Below are positions 33,348-42,163 of a DNA stretch of 64,000 nucleotides, in pieces. The first letter of the stretch is position 1; the number at the start of each line of letters is the position of its first letter. Source of the stretch: Gemmatimonadales bacterium. Lineage in GTDB: Bacteria > Gemmatimonadota > Gemmatimonadetes > Palauibacterales > Palauibacteraceae. The notes beneath the pieces were generated by a model. It was not told the DNA's origin. It was given only the letters and a program-made list of their open reading frames with translations, and ran no database searches. Location: the NCBI GenBank assembly GCA_009838765.1, contig VXQX01000080.1, forward strand, positions 62,001 to 126,000, written 5' to 3'. Both the position numbers and the translations under genes were made by a program.

Positions 33348-34339
33348 GCGTCGCCTCTCTCGACTGACTCTTCTTCCGCTTCCTCCCGCGCCCGGAGCCG
33401 CTGGAGCCAATCGTCCAGCGTCTCATTGAAGGCGCCGGGGCGCGAGATGTGCGAGCCGTGCCCGGTGCCGGGAATGGGAACGTACTCGGCGTTGGGGAGC
33501 AGTTCGGTGATCTCGCGCGCCCACTCCACCGGACAATACTCATCGCGCGGGCCCTTCACCACGAGCGCGGGAACCGCGGTGTCCGCCAGGCCGGGCCGCA
33601 GGTCGATCTTCCGCAGGCGGGCAACGCGGGCGGTCGCAACGGCGGGGCGTACCGTCCGCGGACCGGTGAAGAGCGCGTATTCGATAAGCGCTTCCCGGCC
33701 GGGGGAGTCGTCGAAGACCCAGATGCCGTGGCGGCTCCAGAAGCGGGCGAAGCCGCGCGACACCTCCGTCGGCAGGTATCGCGTCGTGAACCTGGCGAGA
33801 ACGATGAGGGCCAGGTCGTCGACGCCGACGTGGTCGTAGGAGATGTGCGCCAGGGGGTTGCAGAGGACCATCCCGCGCAGCCGTTCCGGAAATCGGTGGG
33901 CGAAGCGCATCGCGATGGCGCTGCCGAGGCTCACTCCGATGAGGACGAAACGCTCGACGCCGCGCGCGTCCACCAGTTCGGCCACGTCGTCGACCATGCG
34001 GTCGAAGTCGTCCTCGGCGGCGAACTCGCGCCGCAGGTCCGCGCACACCACGCGATGCCGCCGGGCGAAGCTCGGCAACTGATAGCGAAACGTCTCCTTC
34101 GGCCCGTCCGCGCCGGGGACCCAGACGAGCGCATCACCCGACCCCGCGTCGACGTACTCGACCCTCTCGCCGTCGGAATACTCGATGACGCCGCCGGGGA
34201 GCGCCTCGCCGGAGCCATCCCGGACGGGCGGCCGCACCAGCGCCTGGTTGCGGCGCGTCATGGCCAGCCACCAGCCGACGCCCGCAACTCCGGCCGCCGC
34301 GCCCAGCGCGAACCTGCCCGGCCAGCCCAGCCCGCTCAC
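33344..34339 (-). CDS. Alpha/beta hydrolase, membrane-anchored N terminus
   Basis: 331 aa. A single hydrophobic segment near the start (FALGAAAGVAGVGWWLAM) may anchor it. The fold is clear: VWVPGADGPKETFRYQLPSF, VCADLRREF, the nucleophile elbow LIGVSLGSAIAMRF (Ser about residue 138), acid in VVKGPRDEYCPVEW, and base in PGTGHGSH. Esterase, thioesterase or lipase activity possible; no specific clue. Lies between the peptidase gene (11 bases) and the NSS gene (overlap). Confidence 0.8.
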   Translation of the reverse strand: MSGLGWPGRFALGAAAGVAGVGWWLAMTRRNQALVRPPVRDGSGEALPGGVIEYSDGERVEYVDAGSGDALVWVPGADGPKETFRYQLPSFARRHRVVCADLRREFAAEDDFDRMVDDVAELVDARGVERFVLIGVSLGSAIAMRFAHRFPERLRGMVLCNPLAHISYDHVGVDDLALIVLARFTTRYLPTEVSRGFARFWSRHGIWVFDDSPGREALIEYALFTGPRTVRPAVATARVARLRKIDLRPGLADTAVPALVVKGPRDEYCPVEWAREITELLPNAEYVPIPGTGHGSHISRPGAFNETLDDWLQRLRAREEAEEESVERGDA

Positions 34340-34349
34340 TGGGGTCCGC

Positions 34350-35840
34350 TCACTGCCAGCGCTCGACGCGCCCGAGCAGCGTCTCGGGCGTCAGCCCCTC
34401 CACGCCGAACTGCGGGGCGACTTGCGCGGCATCCTCGCGCCGGCCGGTCGAAAGGACCTCGAGCAGGAACTTGCCCGCCGCGACGCTGCGGTGCCATTCG
34501 GCCCCGAAGCGCTTGTTCAGGCGATCGATGATGATGGAGCTGAGCATCCAGCCGCGCAGGCGCCGCGCGGCCTGGAAGCCCCGACGATGATCCGTCAGGT
34601 AGGTGCCCGGATGGTGCGCGAACCCGGTCGCTTCGCTCAGCAGTTCGGCGTATCGGCCGGCCTGCTCGCCCGGCCGCACCGCCCGGGCCAGCTCCACCTC
34701 CCAGAGAAGCCGCGCGGCATCCCGGCGCAGACGGTAGAGCCTCAGGAAGGCCGCGAGTTGTCGATAGTCCTCGAGCGCGGCGCCCTTGAGTCCCGTCGCG
34801 GATTCGACCCATCCGCGATCCAGCGTCAGCGAGTCGAACACCAGGCCGAAAGACTCGCCGATCGAATCGTCGCCCAGCACCCGCTCCTCCCACGAGAGCG
34901 CGGCGGAGGCGTGCGTGTAGTGGAGCGCGTGTCCCGTTTCGTGGAGCAGGCGGCGCGCGTCGATCCATCCCCCGAGCGGACACACGACGAGGCGCACGTC
35001 CCCCGGCACGTCGATGACCGCCGTGAACGACCGCTCGTCCTTGAGCGATCGCCGGTCGATGTCGACACGCACGGAGCGATCGAACACCCGACCGAGTCCC
35101 AACCCCTCCATGGCGCGGCGAAGATGCGCGGCGAACGGCTCGACCTCGAAGTGCCGCCCGAGCCAGCGCATCCCCATCAGCCACCGCGCGTCGGCTCGCG
35201 ACGGGGGGCCCTCGCGCGGGTCGAGGCGAGCCTCCGCCTCGGCCGCGAACATCCGCCGGTAGCGCGCTTCGGTACCCTCCAGAATCGCCGCCGCATCGCG
35301 CTCCACGCGCTGCAGATCCAGGCCGGCCAGCCGCTCCCGCGCCTCGGTGAATCCCCCGAGACCCAGTTGAACCACCGCCTCGCGTCCCCGGTGCACGACA
35401 TCGAGCCGAAGCGCCGCGGCCTCTTCGATCCGTCGGTGGCGCGCCGCCTCCCACCCCAGCCGCTCGCCTCGGTCCTCCGCGCGCACGATCCAGTCGGGGA
35501 CGCGCCTCAGCGGAATCTCCCGCTCGGCGAGGGTGACCGTCGCCTCGGTCTCCCACGACCGCAGTTCGTCGTCCAGCGGGGCGAGTTCGGCTTCGATCTG
35601 CTGGCCCGCAACCCAATTGAAGAGCGTCTTCAGGCGCCGGCGCTCATCTCCGTACGCCTCGGAAAGGTCGCGCTGGATGGCCTGAAGCACTCCTGGGCTG
35701 AGGAGAAGTCGATGTTGCCGGTACAGAGACGCGAGCGACGACCGTTCGTCCTGTCCGCTGCGCAGCCGATACCAGGCGCGCGCCAGGGCGCTCTGCAGGT
35801 GTTGGGCCCGATCCCGGATCTCCGCTACGCGGAACGGCAA
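34350..35840 (-). CDS. M3-like zinc peptidase
   Basis: 496 aa from TTG 35840. No signal peptide. LLHETGHALHYTHASAALSW (HExxH about residue 298) with a downstream Glu in GESFGLVFDSL gives the M3 (oligoendopeptidase/thimet) zinc site. The N-terminal two thirds is helical, with many Arg/Glu pairs, and the last 140 residues contain AFLRLYRLRRDAARLLWEVE, also seen in M3 peptidases. It may cut peptides in the cytoplasm. Overall similarity is weak outside the zinc site. Follows glyS by 15 bases. Confidence 0.7.
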   Translation of the reverse strand: MPFRVAEIRDRAQHLQSALARAWYRLRSGQDERSSLASLYRQHRLLLSPGVLQAIQRDLSEAYGDERRRLKTLFNWVAGQQIEAELAPLDDELRSWETEATVTLAEREIPLRRVPDWIVRAEDRGERLGWEAARHRRIEEAAALRLDVVHRGREAVVQLGLGGFTEARERLAGLDLQRVERDAAAILEGTEARYRRMFAAEAEARLDPREGPPSRADARWLMGMRWLGRHFEVEPFAAHLRRAMEGLGLGRVFDRSVRVDIDRRSLKDERSFTAVIDVPGDVRLVVCPLGGWIDARRLLHETGHALHYTHASAALSWEERVLGDDSIGESFGLVFDSLTLDRGWVESATGLKGAALEDYRQLAAFLRLYRLRRDAARLLWEVELARAVRPGEQAGRYAELLSEATGFAHHPGTYLTDHRRGFQAARRLRGWMLSSIIIDRLNKRFGAEWHRSVAAGKFLLEVLSTGRREDAAQVAPQFGVEGLTPETLLGRVERWQ

Positions 35841-35855
35841 GCGCTGCCCGCCCGG

Positions 35856-37232
35856 TCAGGCGCCGCCGACCGCGGCGCCGAGCCACGCCGCGACGCCCGC
35901 CAGCGGCACGCGCGTCTGCTCGAGCGAATCGCGGTCGCGCACCGTGCACGTCTCATCCTCAAGCGTCTGCCCATCGATCGTGAGACAGAACGGCGTCCCC
36001 GCCTCGTCCTGCCGCCGGTACCGCTTTCCGATCGATCCCGCGATGTCATGCAGCACGTTGAAAGGCCCGCGCAGTTCATCCGCCAACTTCTCCGAGATCT
36101 CCGGCATTCCGTCCTTCTTCACGAGCGGAAAGACGGCCGCCTGGAAGGGAGCCAGCGCCGGCTTGAGCCGCAGCACGACGCGCTGCTGGCCGTCGACTTC
36201 CTCCTCGTCGTAGGCGTCCGCGAGCACGACGAGGAGGGTGCGGCTGAGTCCCGCCGAAGTCTCGATCACGTACGGGACGTACTTTCGGTTCGCGGGCTGG
36301 TCGAAGTACTCCAGCTTCTTCCCCGAGTGCTCCTGGTGGCGGCCGAGGTCGTAGTCCGTCCGGTTGTGGATTCCCTCGAACTCCTGCCACCCGAACGGGA
36401 ACCGGTATTGGATGTCGGACGCGTCCTTGCAGTAGTGCGCAAGTTCGTCCGGCCCGTGCCGGTGGAAGCGCAGCCGCCCCGGCCGGATGCCAAGCGTCTC
36501 GACCCACGCCATGCGGCGTTCCTTCCACGTCTCGAACCACTCGTCCTCCGTCCCCGGCGCGACGAAGAACTGCATCTCCATCTGCTCGAACTCGCGCGTG
36601 CGGAAGATGAAGTTTCCCGGCGTGATCTCGTTCCGGAACGCCTTCCCTACCTGCGCGATCCCGAACGGGACTTTCTGGCGCACGGATTCCTGCACGTTGC
36701 GGAAGTTGACGAAGATTCCCTGCGCCGTCTCCGGCCGCAGGTAGACGGTCGAGGCCTCGTCCTCCACCACCCCCATGAACGTCTTGAACATGAGGTTGAA
36801 CTGGCGGGGGTCGGTCCACTGGCCGGTCGTTCCGCACACCCCGCACGGCTGCGCTTCGGGCTCGCCCGCCTCCAGCTTCGGCAGGTCGTCCACGCGGAAG
36901 CGGCGGTGGCAGGTCCGGCACTCGACGAGCGGGTCCGTGAACGCGCCGACGTGCCCGCTCGCGACCCACACGTCGGGGTTCATGAGGATTCCCGCGTCGA
37001 GCCCGACGATGTTCGGGTGGCGGTACACCATCTCGCGCCACCACAGATCCTGGATGCGGCTCTTGAGTTCGATGCCGAGCGGGCCGTAGTCGTACACCGA
37101 TCCGACGCCTCCGTAGATCTCGGAGGACTGGAAGATGAACCCGCGCCGCTTGGCGAGGGACACGAGCTTGTCCATCAGCCCGGCCGGATGGCCCGAATCG
37201 GCGGCGGAGTCCGTGTTCGTGTTGTCGGTCAT
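35856..37232 (-). CDS. glyS: Glycine--tRNA ligase, single-chain class II
   Basis: 458 aa. Homodimeric GRS1 type: MDKLVSLAKRRGFIFQSSEIYGGVGSVYDYGPLG at residues 20-53, zinc pair CRTCHRRF and CGVCG, motif 2 PFGIAQVGKAFRNEITPGNFIFRTREFEQMEMQ-type region, FQYRFPFG-like pocket, and AGLSRTLLVVL motif 3. The C-terminal anticodon domain is present (FPLVKKDGMPEISEKLADEL). It charges tRNA-Gly with glycine. First gene of the long minus-strand run. Bacterial taxa are split between this and the two-subunit form. Confidence 0.95.
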   Translation of the reverse strand: MTDNTNTDSAADSGHPAGLMDKLVSLAKRRGFIFQSSEIYGGVGSVYDYGPLGIELKSRIQDLWWREMVYRHPNIVGLDAGILMNPDVWVASGHVGAFTDPLVECRTCHRRFRVDDLPKLEAGEPEAQPCGVCGTTGQWTDPRQFNLMFKTFMGVVEDEASTVYLRPETAQGIFVNFRNVQESVRQKVPFGIAQVGKAFRNEITPGNFIFRTREFEQMEMQFFVAPGTEDEWFETWKERRMAWVETLGIRPGRLRFHRHGPDELAHYCKDASDIQYRFPFGWQEFEGIHNRTDYDLGRHQEHSGKKLEYFDQPANRKYVPYVIETSAGLSRTLLVVLADAYDEEEVDGQQRVVLRLKPALAPFQAAVFPLVKKDGMPEISEKLADELRGPFNVLHDIAGSIGKRYRRQDEAGTPFCLTIDGQTLEDETCTVRDRDSLEQTRVPLAGVAAWLGAAVGGA

Positions 37233-37404
37233 GGATATCTTCGGCAGCCGCTCGCGCTGGGTGCGACGGCGGCATCGGCTGGATTTACCGGAGCCTTGGG
37301 AATCGCGAACGCCGCGGCTTCGGATGCGAGCCGCAACGATAGCCGTGCCCGGCAGCCCGTGGCAAAACCGCGTGCGGGCGCGAAGCCTTCCATCTCCTCA
37401 GGGC

Positions 37405-37703
37405 CTGTGGGACGAGTACCACCGCGCTGCCCGCCCGCTCAGGGTGGTGTTGCCGGGTTCGGCGCCCCTGCTCGTCGAGCGCGGTCTCACGGAGGGCGCA
37501 CCTGACAAACGCCGCCGACATGGACGAGTGCGAGGTGTACTATTGGCGGGACCGTGGCCGCGAGGTGGACTTCGTGTTGCGCGCCGGATCCGTCCTGACC
37601 GCCCTGGAGGTGAAGAGCGGCCGGAATCCAGCTCGACGAGTTCCTCGCGAGACCGGTCGAACACTGGATGCGTCCCTCAATCCCGGAGGCCACCCTGCGG
37701 TGA
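37405..37703 (+). pseudogene. Relic of AAA_14/DUF4143 ATPase, spread over three frames
   Basis: Three homologous pieces occur in order in three different frames: LWDEYHRAARPLRVVLPGSAPLLVERGLTEGA from 37405 (ATPase core), CEVYYWRDRGREVDFVLRAGSVLTALEVKSGR from about 37529 (C-terminal domain), and IQLDEFLARPVEHW from about 37626 running to a stop at 37703 (final segment). The stretch between the first two is only about 30 bases where the intact protein has well over 100 residues. No start codon or Walker A motif is left. It is a decayed ATPase of the COG1373 type, found widely on mobile or defence islands. Confidence 0.75.
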
Positions 37704-37818
37704 GCTGCGGTCGCTGGCGATTCGGTGCGGGGGGAACGAGATTCGGATCGGCGCTGTCGTGGCGCATGCCCCGCCGCGGCGCGCATTCCCGACGAGACGA
37801 GAGGAGTAGGCAGGCGAG

Positions 37819-38334
37819 ATGATCGGTACCAGGATGCAGGCGGCGCTCAACGAGCAGATCACGCAGGAGCTGTACGCGAGTCAGGTCTACCTTTCCATGT
37901 GTGCGCACTTCGAGGGGGAGGGCCTTCCGGGCTTCGCGCACTGGATGCGCGCGCAGGCCGAGGAGGAGCGAGAGCACGCGCTCCGCATCTTCGACTTCGT
38001 GAACGACCGCGAGGGACAGGTTTCGCTTGATGCGATCGATGCCCCGCCCTCGGAGTTCGGTTCACCGCTGGAGGTGTTCCAGGACGCGCTGGGGCACGAG
38101 CGGAAGGTGAGCGGGATGATCGGCGACCTCTATCGCCTCGCGATGGACGAAGCCGACTATCCGGCCCAGGTCATGCTGCAGTGGTTCGTCAACGAGCAGG
38201 TCGAGGAGGAGAAGACGATCTCCGACATCGTCGACCGGCTGCGGCTCGCGGGCGACGACAAGTCGGCCCTGCTCATGCTGGAGACGGAGTTGGGGCGGAG
38301 AACGGAGGATCCGGAGGCCGACCCCGCCGGGTAG
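37819..38334 (+). CDS. Ferritin, non-haem
   Basis: 171 aa, typical length. Four-helix ferritin: LNEQITQELYASQVYLSMCA (helix A, Glu ligand), FEGEGLPGFAHWMRAQAEEEREHALRIFDFV (helix B, ferroxidase Glu and His), then helices C and D with EQVEEEKTISDIVDRL. It oxidises Fe(II) and stores Fe(III) in a 24-mer shell. GGAGTAGGCAGGCGAG precedes the ATG. It stands downstream of the ATPase relic, convergent with the deacylase gene. Confidence 0.92.
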   Translation: MIGTRMQAALNEQITQELYASQVYLSMCAHFEGEGLPGFAHWMRAQAEEEREHALRIFDFVNDREGQVSLDAIDAPPSEFGSPLEVFQDALGHERKVSGMIGDLYRLAMDEADYPAQVMLQWFVNEQVEEEKTISDIVDRLRLAGDDKSALLMLETELGRRTEDPEADPAG

Positions 38335-38347
38335 CCGGCGCGCCTGT

Positions 38348-38370
38348 GCGCGGCGATCGGGGCGCCGCGC
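38348..38370. terminator. Stem-loop between convergent ferritin and deacylase genes
   Basis: GCGCGGCG-ATCGGGG-CGCCGCGC: perfect 8-bp stem with a 7-base loop between the two stop codons. No T-tract on either strand, so it is at most a factor-assisted, two-way terminator. Confidence 0.45.
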
Positions 38371-38371
38371 G

Positions 38372-40063
38372 CTACCCGCCGGGCGTTTCGGTGAGGTGGC
38401 GGGCGGGCCCCCTCAGCACCTGGCCCGGCTTCGCGCCCGTGACCGAGCCGTCGAGGATCACGGGGACGCCGTTCACGATCACGTGGTGGATGCCGACCGA
38501 GTAGCGGTGCGGGTCTACGTAATCGGCGCGGTCGATGATGCGGTCGGCATCGAAGACGGTGATGTCCGCCCACATGCCGGGCGCGATCCGGCCGCGCTCG
38601 GACTGGCCGATCTCGTCGGCCGACATCGAGGTCATCTTCCGGATCGCCTCCTCCAGCGTCAGTACGCCCATTTCGCGCACGTAGCGGCCGAGGATGCGGG
38701 GGAAGGTGCCGTAGCTGCGGGGATGCGGGAAGCCGAGCCCGTAGCCGACCGGGTCGCCGTCCGTCTCGAACATCGCCTGCGGGTGACGCATGATGCGGAT
38801 GACGTCGGCCTCGTCCATGAAGTGGTAGATGGCGCTGAACCCGCCTGCCAACTGAAGTTCGATCGCGAGCTGGACGCCGGTGGCGTCGTTGTTCGGGAGT
38901 CCCCGGTCCGCGGCGAGGTCCGACATCCGCCTCCCGTTGTATTCGGGGAAGGCGCGGAGCGTGCGGAACTGGATGCGTGACAGGTCCCCGCCCGTCCAGT
39001 CGCGGCGCATCCACTCCTTGATCTCCGGCTCCATCCGCGCCCGCATCTCCGGGTCCGTGACGCGGACCCGGAACGAGTCGATGCCGCCCGCCAGCACCCA
39101 CTGCGGAAAGAGCACGCCGGAGCCCGTGCTCCCCGCCGTGTATGGGTAGACGTCGACCTTTACGTCGATGCCTTCGGCGCGCGCGGAGTCCACGAGCGCG
39201 AGCGACTGGACCGTCTGCCCCCAGCTGTCCACCCCCATCGCCTTGAAGTGGTTGATGTGGACGGGCAACCCGCCCTCGGCGCCGATGCGGATCGCCTCGC
39301 GCACGGCCGGCAGCAGCCCGCGCGCCTCGTCCCGCATGTGCGTGTAGTAGATGCCGCCGTATTCGGCCGCGACCTTCGCCAGTTCGATGACCTCCTCGGT
39401 TTCGGCGTAGTTCGCGGGGACGTAGAGGAGCCCGGTCGCGAGCCCGAGCGCGCCGTCCTCCATCGCCTCGCGCACGAGGTCGCGCATCTCGTCGAGCTCC
39501 TCCGGGCTCGGCGCGCGGTCCTCCATCCCGAGCACCTGCTCGCGCGTCCAGGTGTGGCCCGCGAAGAAGCCGATGTTGGGCGCGACCTCGAGGTTTTCGA
39601 TGTAGTCGCGCAGCGGGTACGGCTGGTCGCCGCTGTGAAGCGACGGGAGGATCGTCGTGATCCCCTGGCGGATGAAGTTTTCCGCCAGCGGCCGCCGGTG
39701 GACCTGGTTCTGGACGTGGTTGTGGTGGTCGACGAACCCCGGCGAGACGACGAGCCCGGACGCGTCGATCTCCTCGGCCCCCTGCCCCGAGAGCCCGACG
39801 TCGCGCGCGACGTCGACCACGCGACCGTCGCGGATGCCCACGTCGGCGGTGAAGCGGTCGACCCCCGTCCCATCAACGACGGTTCCGCCGACGATCACGA
39901 GGTCGTACGGAGCGTCGCCGGCACGAGAGGCCGCGCCATCGTCCGCCGACTCCGGCGCGACTCCGCACGCGGCGAGGGCCAGGGCGCCCGCAAGTGCCGG
40001 GGCCGGCCGCGGAAGGGTCGACCGCCCCGGAATCCGCCGCTCCGCCGAGGTCCCGCGCCTCAC
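38372..40063 (-). CDS. N-acyl-D-amino-acid deacylase/D-aminoacylase-like lipoprotein
   Basis: 563 aa from GTG 40063, which overlaps the upstream stop as GTGA. The signal (ALAGALALAACGVAPES) is a lipoprotein lipobox. Amidohydrolase-fold: YDLVIVGGTVVDGTG at the start, metal site GFVDHHNHVQNQVHRR, GALGLATGLLYVPANYAETEEV, GIYYTHMRDEARGLLPAVREA (D-aminoacylase hallmark), and C-terminal RIAPGMWADITVFD. It would release D-amino acids or related products from N-acyl forms at the cell surface. Paired with another amidohydrolase upstream. Confidence 0.85.
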   Translation of the reverse strand: MRRGTSAERRIPGRSTLPRPAPALAGALALAACGVAPESADDGAASRAGDAPYDLVIVGGTVVDGTGVDRFTADVGIRDGRVVDVARDVGLSGQGAEEIDASGLVVSPGFVDHHNHVQNQVHRRPLAENFIRQGITTILPSLHSGDQPYPLRDYIENLEVAPNIGFFAGHTWTREQVLGMEDRAPSPEELDEMRDLVREAMEDGALGLATGLLYVPANYAETEEVIELAKVAAEYGGIYYTHMRDEARGLLPAVREAIRIGAEGGLPVHINHFKAMGVDSWGQTVQSLALVDSARAEGIDVKVDVYPYTAGSTGSGVLFPQWVLAGGIDSFRVRVTDPEMRARMEPEIKEWMRRDWTGGDLSRIQFRTLRAFPEYNGRRMSDLAADRGLPNNDATGVQLAIELQLAGGFSAIYHFMDEADVIRIMRHPQAMFETDGDPVGYGLGFPHPRSYGTFPRILGRYVREMGVLTLEEAIRKMTSMSADEIGQSERGRIAPGMWADITVFDADRIIDRADYVDPHRYSVGIHHVIVNGVPVILDGSVTGAKPGQVLRGPARHLTETPGG

Positions 40064-41463
40064 CGTCTGCTCGTGCTCGTATGCGTCCTTTCCTTCTCCC
40101 ACACCGGGACGCCGTCCCGCTTGTAGATGATCCCGTCCTTTATCACGTCGGTCACGTAGCCGAGCACGTTGATGTCGAACAGCGGGTTGCCGTCCACGAC
40201 GATGATGTCGGCGAGCTTGCCGGGCTCGATGGTCCCCGTCTCGCGGAGCCCGAGGACCTCCGCCGAGACCTTGGTGGCCGCCGAAATCGCCTCGATCTCC
40301 GTCATCCCCATGTCGACGAACGCCGACACCTCGCGCCACGCCGACTCCGCGTGGAAGTTCAGCGGCGACCCGGTGTCCGTGCCCATCGCCATGACGGCAT
40401 CCGCGTCGATGAACTGGCGCCCGGCCCGCTCGCTGTTGCGGATCTGGCGCGGGGTGGTGCGGAAGTAGGATCTCCGCCAGAAGTCGTCCTTCGTGTAGGA
40501 ATTCAGCACCTGTTCCCGGATCGGCTCGGGGAAGCTGTTGATGATATCGGGGTCCCAGAGCCGCTCCGGGAACTCGACCGTGGCGGGGTAGACCCAGATC
40601 CGGTGCGAGATCGTCTGCACGACCGGGATGCCCTCCATGGCGATGTGGTCGACGAGTTCCTGCGAATAGGGAGGAACGCTGCCGCCCGAACCGGCGTGCT
40701 GAAGCACGTCGCAACCGCCGCGGATCGCTCCCCACACGACCTCCTCCGCGTAGACGTGGCAGTGGATGGGGATACCCGCCGGACCCGCCACCGCCTTGAT
40801 CGCCCGCATGTCCTCCTCGGTCGTGCCGATCCATGTCTTGATGACGTCGACTCCGGCGTCGATCAGCATCCGCGTCCGCTCCGCCGCCTCCTCGGGCGTG
40901 CGGTGCAGCGCGCGGAGTTCGTCGGGAAGGAAGTTCCAGGCGTAGCGCGTGACCCAGGGGCCGCTCGCGAGGAGCCGGGGACCGGGGACTTCGTTGCGGT
41001 TCACGCGATCCCGGAAGGCGAGGCTCGACATCGGCGCCGCGAGGTCGACCCCCGCGGTCACACCGGCCGCGAGCAACTGCCTGGCGGACGTCTCGTACAC
41101 GAGGTCGTGGTTCCCCTCGAACCACGGGAACCAGTCGGCGTACTCGCCGTGTCCGAGAATCATGATGTGCACGTGCGCGTCGACCATCCCGGGCATCATC
41201 GTCTTGCCCCGCGTGTCGATGACCTCCGCGTCCGGCGGGATCTCGATCTCGGCCGCGGGCCCCACGGCGACGATCCGGTTCCCCTCGATGACGACGGCCG
41301 CGTGGTGGATGGGGGGCACCTCGTATCCGTCCAGCAACTGGCCTCCGACGAGCGCGATCGTCCCTTCCTGGGCGGCGGCGGGCGGGACCGCGAGGAGCGC
41401 GGCGAAGGCCGCGAGCGCTGAAACTCCGGTCATCCGGGCGGAGCGACGGGCGGAATCCATCAT
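40060..41463 (-). CDS. Exported amidohydrolase
   Basis: 467 aa from ATG 41463; the next ATG (41460) has a better spacing from GAGGAGGAC and may be the true start. A signal peptide ends near VPPAAAQEG. Amidohydrolase-superfamily: TIALVGGQLLDG, PGMVDAHVHIMILG (HxH), GVDVIKTWIGTTEED, HCHVY, and AMGTDTGSP with the late Asp, then TGTIEPGKLADIIVVDGNP. Metal-dependent amidase or imidazolonepropionase-like hydrolase; substrate not evident. Cotranscribed with the deacylase gene. Confidence 0.85.
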   Translation of the reverse strand: MMDSARRSARMTGVSALAAFAALLAVPPAAAQEGTIALVGGQLLDGYEVPPIHHAAVVIEGNRIVAVGPAAEIEIPPDAEVIDTRGKTMMPGMVDAHVHIMILGHGEYADWFPWFEGNHDLVYETSARQLLAAGVTAGVDLAAPMSSLAFRDRVNRNEVPGPRLLASGPWVTRYAWNFLPDELRALHRTPEEAAERTRMLIDAGVDVIKTWIGTTEEDMRAIKAVAGPAGIPIHCHVYAEEVVWGAIRGGCDVLQHAGSGGSVPPYSQELVDHIAMEGIPVVQTISHRIWVYPATVEFPERLWDPDIINSFPEPIREQVLNSYTKDDFWRRSYFRTTPRQIRNSERAGRQFIDADAVMAMGTDTGSPLNFHAESAWREVSAFVDMGMTEIEAISAATKVSAEVLGLRETGTIEPGKLADIIVVDGNPLFDINVLGYVTDVIKDGIIYKRDGVPVWEKERTHTSTSRR

Positions 41464-41758
41464 GTCCTCCTCTGCCTTGCGCGGGCTGGGTCGTTCAGCC
41501 CGTGAAACGTGCGGCGCCTGGAGGCAGGGCGGCAATGGCGGCAGGTACACTTCCGTCGACATCACCGGCGTGATGCGTCTCCGTTGACCCGCTCCGTCAT
41601 CCTGTGATGCGGTATCGCGGGCGGAGGGCGTTCGCGCGAGAGAACTCGAGGACCCTACCTTGGGTCGAGAATCACGGAGGTATGATGAGACGTCCCTTTC
41701 ACGCTACGCGGCATGCCGAACGAGACCGCCCGTCGCCGGATTCGGCGGAGGCGCGCCG

Positions 41759-42154
41759 ATGAGCGGGGAGATCATCGCTGTCGTCGCGGCGGCCATCGCG
41801 TTGGCCGCGGTAATCGTTCCCGGCCAGCGCAGCATGCGGAACGATATCAAGCACCTGCTCACGAAGACGAGTGGGCTGGATGGACGCCTCGACGCCATGG
41901 ACGGACGCCTCGGCGCCATGGACGGACGCCTCAACGCCATGGACGGACGCCTCGACGCCATGGAGGGATGTCTCGGATCCGTGGAGCGGAGGGTCACCAC
42001 CGTGCGTACGGAAGTGGCGCAGGTGGAGACACGGCTCACCAGCTGCATCGGCAAACTGGAGGCGGCACTCAAGGAACGTCTGGCTCGACTCGAAGGCTAT
42101 TTCGAAGCCATGGGGGCCGGGGGGCGCGCGATCCGAAAGCGAGCTGCCAAGTAG
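41759..42154 (+). CDS. Membrane-anchored coiled-coil protein with 7-residue repeats
   Basis: 131 aa from ATG 41759 (an upstream in-frame ATG at 41660 is less likely). Residues 1-22 are hydrophobic (IIAVVAAAIALAAVIV), followed by a basic linker and then DGRLDAM/DGRLGAM/DGRLNAM/DGRLDAM, exact heptads forming a coiled coil. A further helical part (VERRVTTVRTEVAQVETRL) ends in GRAIRKRAAK. Probably an inner-membrane protein with a long cytoplasmic rod; partner unknown. Convergent with the crotonase gene. Confidence 0.6.
   Translation: MSGEIIAVVAAAIALAAVIVPGQRSMRNDIKHLLTKTSGLDGRLDAMDGRLGAMDGRLNAMDGRLDAMEGCLGSVERRVTTVRTEVAQVETRLTSCIGKLEAALKERLARLEGYFEAMGAGGRAIRKRAAK
41879..41983. repeat. Tandem 21-bp repeats encoding coiled-coil heptads
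   Basis: Four near-identical 21-bp units (41879, 41900, 41921, 41942) plus a degenerate fifth, each encoding one heptad starting D-G-R-L. Each unit differs at one to three bases, so copy number may vary between strains. Confidence 0.85.
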
Positions 42155-42163
42155 GCGGAGCCG

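Noticed and set aside
38372-41125. Extended upstream form of the deacylase gene
   Set aside because: Upstream part reads as a shifted translation of the neighbouring amidohydrolase; GTG 40063 in a GTGA overlap with a lipobox is a better start.
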